The translations under genes were made by a program, and so were the position numbers. Under the pieces are notes generated by a model. That model did not search any database. It was not told the origin of the DNA and worked only from the letters and a program-made list of their open reading frames with translations. This document shows, piece after piece, positions 14,523-17,816 of a stretch of DNA of 17,816 bases (within the stretch, counting starts at the first letter, position 1; each line of letters starts with the position of its first letter). The stretch is taken from assembly GCA_934215995.1 (NCBI GenBank), contig CAKQBC010000013.1, forward strand, positions 1 to 17,816. The letters are read 5' to 3'. This stretch comes from an uncultured Bacillus sp. (lineage in GTDB: Bacteria > Bacillota > Bacilli > Bacillales > DSM-1321).

Positions 14523-15335
14523 TTACCCTAAAGCCACATCCAGAATCATCATAATCACAAATCCGATCATCAGGCTCATAGAGGCAATATCTGTGTTGCC
14601 GTTTTCCTGCGAGCCGGGGATGACTTCTTCCGCCACGACAAAAATCATCGCCCCTGCCGCAAAACTTAAAGCATATGGGAGAATTGGCTGGATAAAGACG
14701 ACCGCCACCGCCCCGATTACGGCTGCAATCGGCTCTACCATCCCGGAAAACTGTCCGTACATAAAGCTTTTCCAACGTGACATCCCTTCCCGCCTTAGGG
14801 GCATAGCCACTGCCACACCCTCCGGAAAGTTCTGGATGCCTATCCCGATTGCCAACGCAATCGCGCCTGTTAACGAAGCGGCAGGCAAATCTGCCGCCAC
14901 GGCGCCGAATGCAACACCGACCGCCAGACCCTCTGGGATATTATGCAGAGTGATCGCCAGCACAAGCAGTGTGCTCCTTTTCTTTTTTTCCGGATGAATG
15001 CCTTCAGCCGCACTAATCGGCTTATCCGGATGCAAATGGGGCATGACTTTATCGAGAGACATAAGAAATATGCCTCCAAGCAGAAAGCCGACCGCAGCAG
15101 GGACCCATACAGGCACCGGGCCGCCCTCCGCCATTTCAAGCGCAGGTGACAGCAAAGACCAGAAGCTCGCTGCAATCATGACCCCGCCCGCAAACCCCAG
15201 CATACTGTCCAGGAATTTCGTATTGACCGTTTTGGTCGTAAATACCAATGCAGCACCGAGCGCTGTCATGCCCCACGTGAAGATTGTGCCAAGCAATGCC
15301 TGGGTCACCACCGGAAGTCCGGCAAACCATTCCAT
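14523..15335 (-). CDS. ZIP-family divalent metal transporter (GufA-like)
   Basis: Membrane transporter that brings Zn2+ and sometimes Fe2+, Mn2+ or Co2+ into the cytoplasm. It has 270 residues and about eight hydrophobic segments. The binuclear metal site is visible: H131-N-I-P-E-G136 in segment 4 and Q168-N-F-P-E-G173 in segment 5, with EE at 236-237 near the end of segment 7. Gln instead of His in the second motif is usual for GufA-type ZIPs. The loop after segment 3 holds H100-L-H102 and more acidic residues. Two ATGs are possible: the first (15341) is only 2 bases from AGGAGG, so the second (15335, 8 bases) is preferred. No metal-sensor gene is adjacent. Substrate cannot be decided from sequence. 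Confidence 0.92.
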   Translation of the reverse strand: MEWFAGLPVVTQALLGTIFTWGMTALGAALVFTTKTVNTKFLDSMLGFAGGVMIAASFWSLLSPALEMAEGGPVPVWVPAAVGFLLGGIFLMSLDKVMPHLHPDKPISAAEGIHPEKKKRSTLLVLAITLHNIPEGLAVGVAFGAVAADLPAASLTGAIALAIGIGIQNFPEGVAVAMPLRREGMSRWKSFMYGQFSGMVEPIAAVIGAVAVVFIQPILPYALSFAAGAMIFVVAEEVIPGSQENGNTDIASMSLMIGFVIMMILDVALG

Positions 15336-15763
15336 AACCATTTCCTCCTTATTCTTGCATCATCAACTTATCGCAACAGGCACGGTTTCTTATAACCCGT
15401 GCAGCCAAACATGCTCTTGAGCGGAATATGCCTAAACAATTTTTCTGTAAAAATCGTGAATAATGGCTTATGCATTACTATTTACCAATTTGCATGTACT
15501 CAATCCATCAGCTTATTCCCGGTCATCCTTAAGCTTACGCTCAGTTGGCCATCAGTGGCAGATGACGCTTTCCCGCTGTTTAAGTGTCTACTATATCACT
15601 CAGTTATGAAGTTTCTGTGTATCCTTACGTACTGCTTAATTGCGGAACAAGACTTAAGTAGTCTGTAATCAAAAAACTGCTCTCTATAGGCTGAACATTT
15701 CCCAGCGATCTGCCAGTGTGCTATCTTTGCAGTAAGCAACTTATTACACGGGGGTGTTCTGCG
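15336..15763. other. Intergenic region of about 430 bases between the divergent ZIP and DCC genes
   Basis: I see no recognisable gene or known riboswitch. Possible elements: for ZIP (minus) TTGAGT at 15498-15503, 17-bp spacer and TAGTAA at 15475-15480, with a 6-bp hairpin (GCACGG/CCGTGC, 15380-15402) in the resulting leader; for the DCC gene (plus) TTGCGG at 15640-15645, 18 bp and TGTAAT at 15664-15669. Both promoters are weak matches. An 89-codon open frame (15399-15668) has no ribosome site and no convincing protein features. The length is unusual here, where other gaps are under 250 bases apart from the one at 7320-7657. Confidence 0.4.
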
Positions 15764-16156
15764 ATGGATTATGGGGTCGTTTTGTTTGATGGGGAATGCA
15801 ACCTTTGCAGCAAAAGTGTCCAGTTTCTTTTAAAAAGGGATGAACATGATTACTTCCGTTTCACATCCTTACAGGGTCCTGCCGGCCAATCGTTCCTGGA
15901 TCAGTACCGCATACCAAAAGATGTGACATCCATTGTCTATATAGAAGATAAGCATGCTTATACACAATCCGATGCCGTCATTAAGATTGCCCGTCACCTG
16001 GACCGGTACAGGACACTTGCCGCCATCTTCCGTCTCGTCCCCCGCCCATTCCGGGACTTTCTATATCGGCGGGTGGCAAATAACCGCTACAGAATTTGGG
16101 GCAAGAATGATTCTTGCATGCTTCCGACAGCGAAGGACAGGGATAAATTCATATAG
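15764..16156 (+). CDS. DCC-type thiol-disulfide oxidoreductase family protein (DUF393, YuxK-like)
   Basis: A 130-residue cytoplasmic protein of the DCC/DUF393 family, predicted to have a thioredoxin-like fold. The signature FDGECNLC at 8-15 gives the CxxC pair C12/C15 preceded by Asp-Gly. Conserved downstream segments are FRFTSLQG, SDAVIKIARHL and the Arg-rich FRDFLYRRVANNRYRIWG. Biochemical role is unproven; redox exchange is inferred from the CxxC. The frame opens at 15716, but ATG 15764, with GGGGGTG about 8 bases upstream, begins just before the conserved core and is preferred. It stands alone, divergent from the ZIP gene. Confidence 0.88.
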   Translation: MDYGVVLFDGECNLCSKSVQFLLKRDEHDYFRFTSLQGPAGQSFLDQYRIPKDVTSIVYIEDKHAYTQSDAVIKIARHLDRYRTLAAIFRLVPRPFRDFLYRRVANNRYRIWGKNDSCMLPTAKDRDKFI

Positions 16157-16207
16157 TAATCACTAGGCAACATATTACGGACTATGAATGTCCATGAGAA
16201 TTGTAAT

Positions 16208-16250
16208 AACCCTAAGTCATGATTCCGATGCCTCGGGGTTTCTTTATTTA
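16208..16250 (+). terminator. Probable terminator of the DCC gene
   Basis: AACC pairs with GGTT and CCGA with TCGG around a small loop, followed by TCTTTATTT. The interior of the outer stem is unpaired over about 13 bases, so it is weaker than others in the window. Confidence 0.5.
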
Positions 16251-16298
16251 ATTACTGAATATTTTCAAAAATTTATGTATTTTTTGTGAACTTTGGAA

Positions 16299-16304
16299 TA
16301 TAAT
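16299..16304 (+). promoter_or_regulatory. -10 element upstream of the 40-aa peptide gene
   Basis: A perfect TATAAT 39 bases upstream of the ATG at 16344. The -35 region at 17-18 bp is AT-rich but does not match TTGACA, so strength or an activator is unclear. Confidence 0.35.
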
Positions 16305-16343
16305 GGTTATAGAAGGCTCGTAAACGGTATCGGAGGAATCGGA

Positions 16344-16466
16344 ATGACATTTCTTCATATATTGAATTATTCTATACCCATTGTTAGTTTTATCGGAATC
16401 GGTTTTTTGCTGGATCATCTCTGCAAACCGGATAACAACAAGCAGCCTGAAACAATGAATGATTAA
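16344..16466 (+). CDS. 40-aa single-span membrane micropeptide
   Basis: Not recognised. ATG 16344 has GGAGG exactly 7 bases upstream (16332-16336). The frame runs 40 codons to TAA and is followed after 49 bases by a strong terminator, so it looks like a complete one-gene unit. The product starts MTFLHILNYS, has one hydrophobic stretch at about 3-24 (ending SFIGIGFLLDHL), and ends in a short charged tail (KPDNNKQPETMND), suggesting an N-terminal anchor or membrane-inserted peptide with a cytoplasmic or external tail. Function is unknown; micropeptides of this build often adjust a larger membrane partner, but no partner can be named. It lies between the DCC gene and convergent motAB. Confidence 0.6.
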   Translation: MTFLHILNYSIPIVSFIGIGFLLDHLCKPDNNKQPETMND

Positions 16467-16515
16467 CTCTTGATGGCATTTTAGGCCACAGTTTACCCAA
16501 TAATTCCCCATTTTT

Positions 16516-16545
16516 ACCACAGCAATTGCTGTGGTCTTTTTTTTT
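16516..16545 (+). terminator. Intrinsic terminator after the micropeptide gene
   Basis: A perfect palindrome (ACCACAGC-AATT-GCTGTGGT) followed by CT9. It faces the motB terminator 6 bases away. Confidence 0.93.
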
Positions 16546-16551
16546 GCAGAT

Positions 16552-16579
16552 AAAAAACAGCTGCCATTTAAGCAGCTGT
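16552..16579 (-). terminator. Intrinsic terminator of motAB
   Basis: On the minus strand ACAGCTGC pairs with GCAGCTGT (8 bp, 7-base loop), followed by five T. It begins at the motB stop codon. Confidence 0.9.
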
Positions 16580-17349
16580 CATTGCTGGTCAAGCACAGTC
16601 CTTGGCGAAATCAATATTTCCACACGCCTGTTTTTCGCCCTCCCCTCAGCTGTGCTGTTGGAAGCAACCGGCTTATACTCGCCAAATCCCTTGGCGCTGA
16701 ACCACTCCGGATCCAGTTTTGGATTATCCAGCAGAATTTTCATGAAGTTCACTGCCCGCATAACACTCAAGTCCCAGTTCGAGGCGTAACGGGAAGTGGA
16801 GATCGGCACATTATCCGTATACCCGCTAATGACAATGCTTCGCGGCGGGTCCATCACGAGCAGGCTCGCAATTTCATCTGCCACCCCGCGATTTGCTTCT
16901 CTTACATCGGCACTGCCGGAATCAAAGAGGACACTGTCCCTGATTGAAACCATCAGCCCTTCCCCGGTCAATTGTGTTTCCAGCTTTTCGTCCAGGCTGT
17001 TTCTTTCTATATATTGATCGACTCTATCCTGCAGTTCAGACAGTTCCTTTTTATCTTTTTCCCCGAGGCTCCCTGTCCCTTGATCCTTTCCGAGAAGTGC
17101 ACCTTCGTTTTTATCCCCCTGTGTCGGATCTCCTTCAGTGGGGCTTGTGAATTCCATAACACCGGTGCCGCCTGTGAAAATATCATTGAATGACTTGGAT
17201 AGCTGCTGAAACTTCGTCGCATCGACTGAGCTCATTGCAAACAAGACTACAAAGAGAGCGAGAAGCAACGTAAGGAGATCAGCATAAGGAATCAGCCATG
17301 ATTCATCCGTATGGTCTTCATGCCTATGCTTCTTCTTTCTTTTGCTCAT
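16579..17349 (-). CDS. motB: Flagellar motor stator protein MotB
   Basis: Stator subunit that anchors the MotA/MotB channel to peptidoglycan and carries the ion-binding Asp. It has 256 residues. The basic cytoplasmic N-terminus (MSKRKKKHRHED) is followed by one membrane span at about 18-41 with D24 in PYADLLTLLL, the residue that carries the proton. A linker with acidic and Gly-rich sequence (about 60-105) includes the plug region, and an OmpA/MotB peptidoglycan-binding domain fills 125-250 (ISGYTDNVP, GFGEYKP, NRRVEI). The alternative is Na+-type MotS; residues around D24 (ALFVVLFAMS) resemble B. subtilis MotB, so H+ coupling is more likely but not proven. The start overlaps the motA stop as ATGA, implying coupled translation. 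Confidence 0.95.
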   Translation of the reverse strand: MSKRKKKHRHEDHTDESWLIPYADLLTLLLALFVVLFAMSSVDATKFQQLSKSFNDIFTGGTGVMEFTSPTEGDPTQGDKNEGALLGKDQGTGSLGEKDKKELSELQDRVDQYIERNSLDEKLETQLTGEGLMVSIRDSVLFDSGSADVREANRGVADEIASLLVMDPPRSIVISGYTDNVPISTSRYASNWDLSVMRAVNFMKILLDNPKLDPEWFSAKGFGEYKPVASNSTAEGRAKNRRVEILISPRTVLDQQ

Positions 17350-17816
17350 CCGATATCACTCCCTCCGCCTTCCAGCCATTTACTCCGCTGCTTCGCCGGC
17401 AGGTAAGAAGTCAGCTTCTGCTCGATTGTCCTTGGAGCTTCCCCTTCAATAATCGACAGAATCCCTTCAATCATAATATTTTTGATGCGGACCTCCTGCT
17501 GCGACTTGCGTTTCAGCTTATTGGCGAATGGATGCCACAGTACGTAACCTGTATAAATCCCCAGCAAAGTCGCCACGAAAGCAGCGGATATCGCAAGTCC
17601 GAGTTCATCGGTATTTTCCATATTGCCGAGCGCTGCAATCAAGCCGACAACAGCACCGAGCACGCCAAGTGTAGGAGCATACGTCCCGGCTTGAGTGAAA
17701 ATAGCCGCTCCCGAAAGATGCCTTTCCTCCATAGCATCAATTTCCTCTGAAAGTATATCCCTGATATAATCTGCGCTCTGCCCCTCCACTGCGAGGTTAA
17801 GCCCATTCCGCAAAAA
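17346..17816 (-). CDS. motA: Flagellar motor stator protein MotA, 5' end outside window
   Basis: Membrane subunit that pairs with MotB to form the ion channel and pushes on the rotor protein FliG. The last 156 residues are visible; full MotA is about 265-270, so roughly the first 110 residues (two membrane spans and the start of the cytoplasmic loop) lie beyond the right edge. Seen here are the end of the cytoplasmic loop (LRNGLNLAVEG, IDAMEERH), span 3 with the conserved Pro in TYAPTLGVLG, span 4 (AAFVATLLGIYTGYVLWHP), and the C-terminal KLKRKSQQEV and YLPAKQR. The frame stays open to the window end. The TGA at 17346-17348 overlaps the motB ATG. Confidence 0.94.
   Translation of the reverse strand, partial: FLRNGLNLAVEGQSADYIRDILSEEIDAMEERHLSGAAIFTQAGTYAPTLGVLGAVVGLIAALGNMENTDELGLAISAAFVATLLGIYTGYVLWHPFANKLKRKSQQEVRIKNIMIEGILSIIEGEAPRTIEQKLTSYLPAKQRSKWLEGGGSDIG

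Noticed and set aside
15399..15668. 89-codon open frame on the plus strand upstream of the DCC gene
   Set aside because: No ribosome site, unconvincing composition, and no terminator after it; treated as intergenic.
1..17816. CRISPR arrays, tRNA/rRNA genes, insertion sequences, prophage or defence genes
   Set aside because: Reading both strands showed no regular repeats, tRNA-like cloverleaf runs, transposase motifs or phage genes; the gene content is core-type.

Overview
The window reads as a chromosomal segment of a spore-forming Bacillaceae-type Firmicute. Shine-Dalgarno sites are strong (AGGAGG type), intergenic regions are short and hold hairpin-plus-T terminators, and the genes include a spore-cortex de-N-acetylase (PdaA) and MotA/MotB. 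From memory, much of the gene set and order matches the Bacillus subtilis yfjO-yfjP / yfjS(pdaA) / yfkA-yfkK neighbourhood. The genus cannot be fixed from the sequence. There are no rRNA, tRNA, CRISPR or insertion-sequence signals; this is mostly core-type DNA with some local rearrangement.

Layout, left to right. 1-1805 (minus): alkA and the 5' two-thirds of an rlmD-type 23S rRNA methyltransferase overlap by ATGA. 1900-2694 (minus): pdaA. 2812-4356 (minus): a one-piece class I [4Fe-4S] fumarase. 4598-5022: two small convergent genes, a basic 82-aa protein (plus) and a 59-aa SE1561-like protein (minus), with face-to-face terminators. 5206-6336 (plus): yfkAB, a radical SAM protein with an extra C-terminal CxC-x4-C. 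6396-7211 (minus): exported YfkD. 7320-7657: an intergenic stretch with a plus-strand promoter and terminator lying opposite a possible 59-aa membrane peptide. 7658-8713 (minus): Ca2+/H+ antiporter (YfkE/ChaA). 8915-10093 (plus): MFS transporter (YfkF). 10265-12244 (plus): a P1B-4 metal-exporting ATPase (PfeT/ZosA type), which appears to be an insertion into the yfk block. 12306-14047 (minus): the yfkJ-yfkI-yfkH operon (LMW phosphatase, YtxH-like protein, YihY-family membrane protein). 14262-14483 (plus): yfkK. 14523-15335 (minus): ZIP metal transporter. 15764-16156 (plus): DCC/YuxK-type thiol protein. 16344-16466 (plus): an unlisted 40-aa membrane micropeptide. 16579-17816 (minus): motB and the 3' part of motA.

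The clearest functional theme is cation handling: a Ca2+/H+ antiporter, a P1B-4 exporter and a ZIP importer lie within about 8 kb, though in separate transcription units. The least explained parts are the 7320-7657 sense/antisense unit, the 40-aa peptide gene at 16344, the terminator embedded in the 3' end of the gene at 4598, and the leader of the P1B-4 ATPase. I did not find a clearly new multi-gene system.
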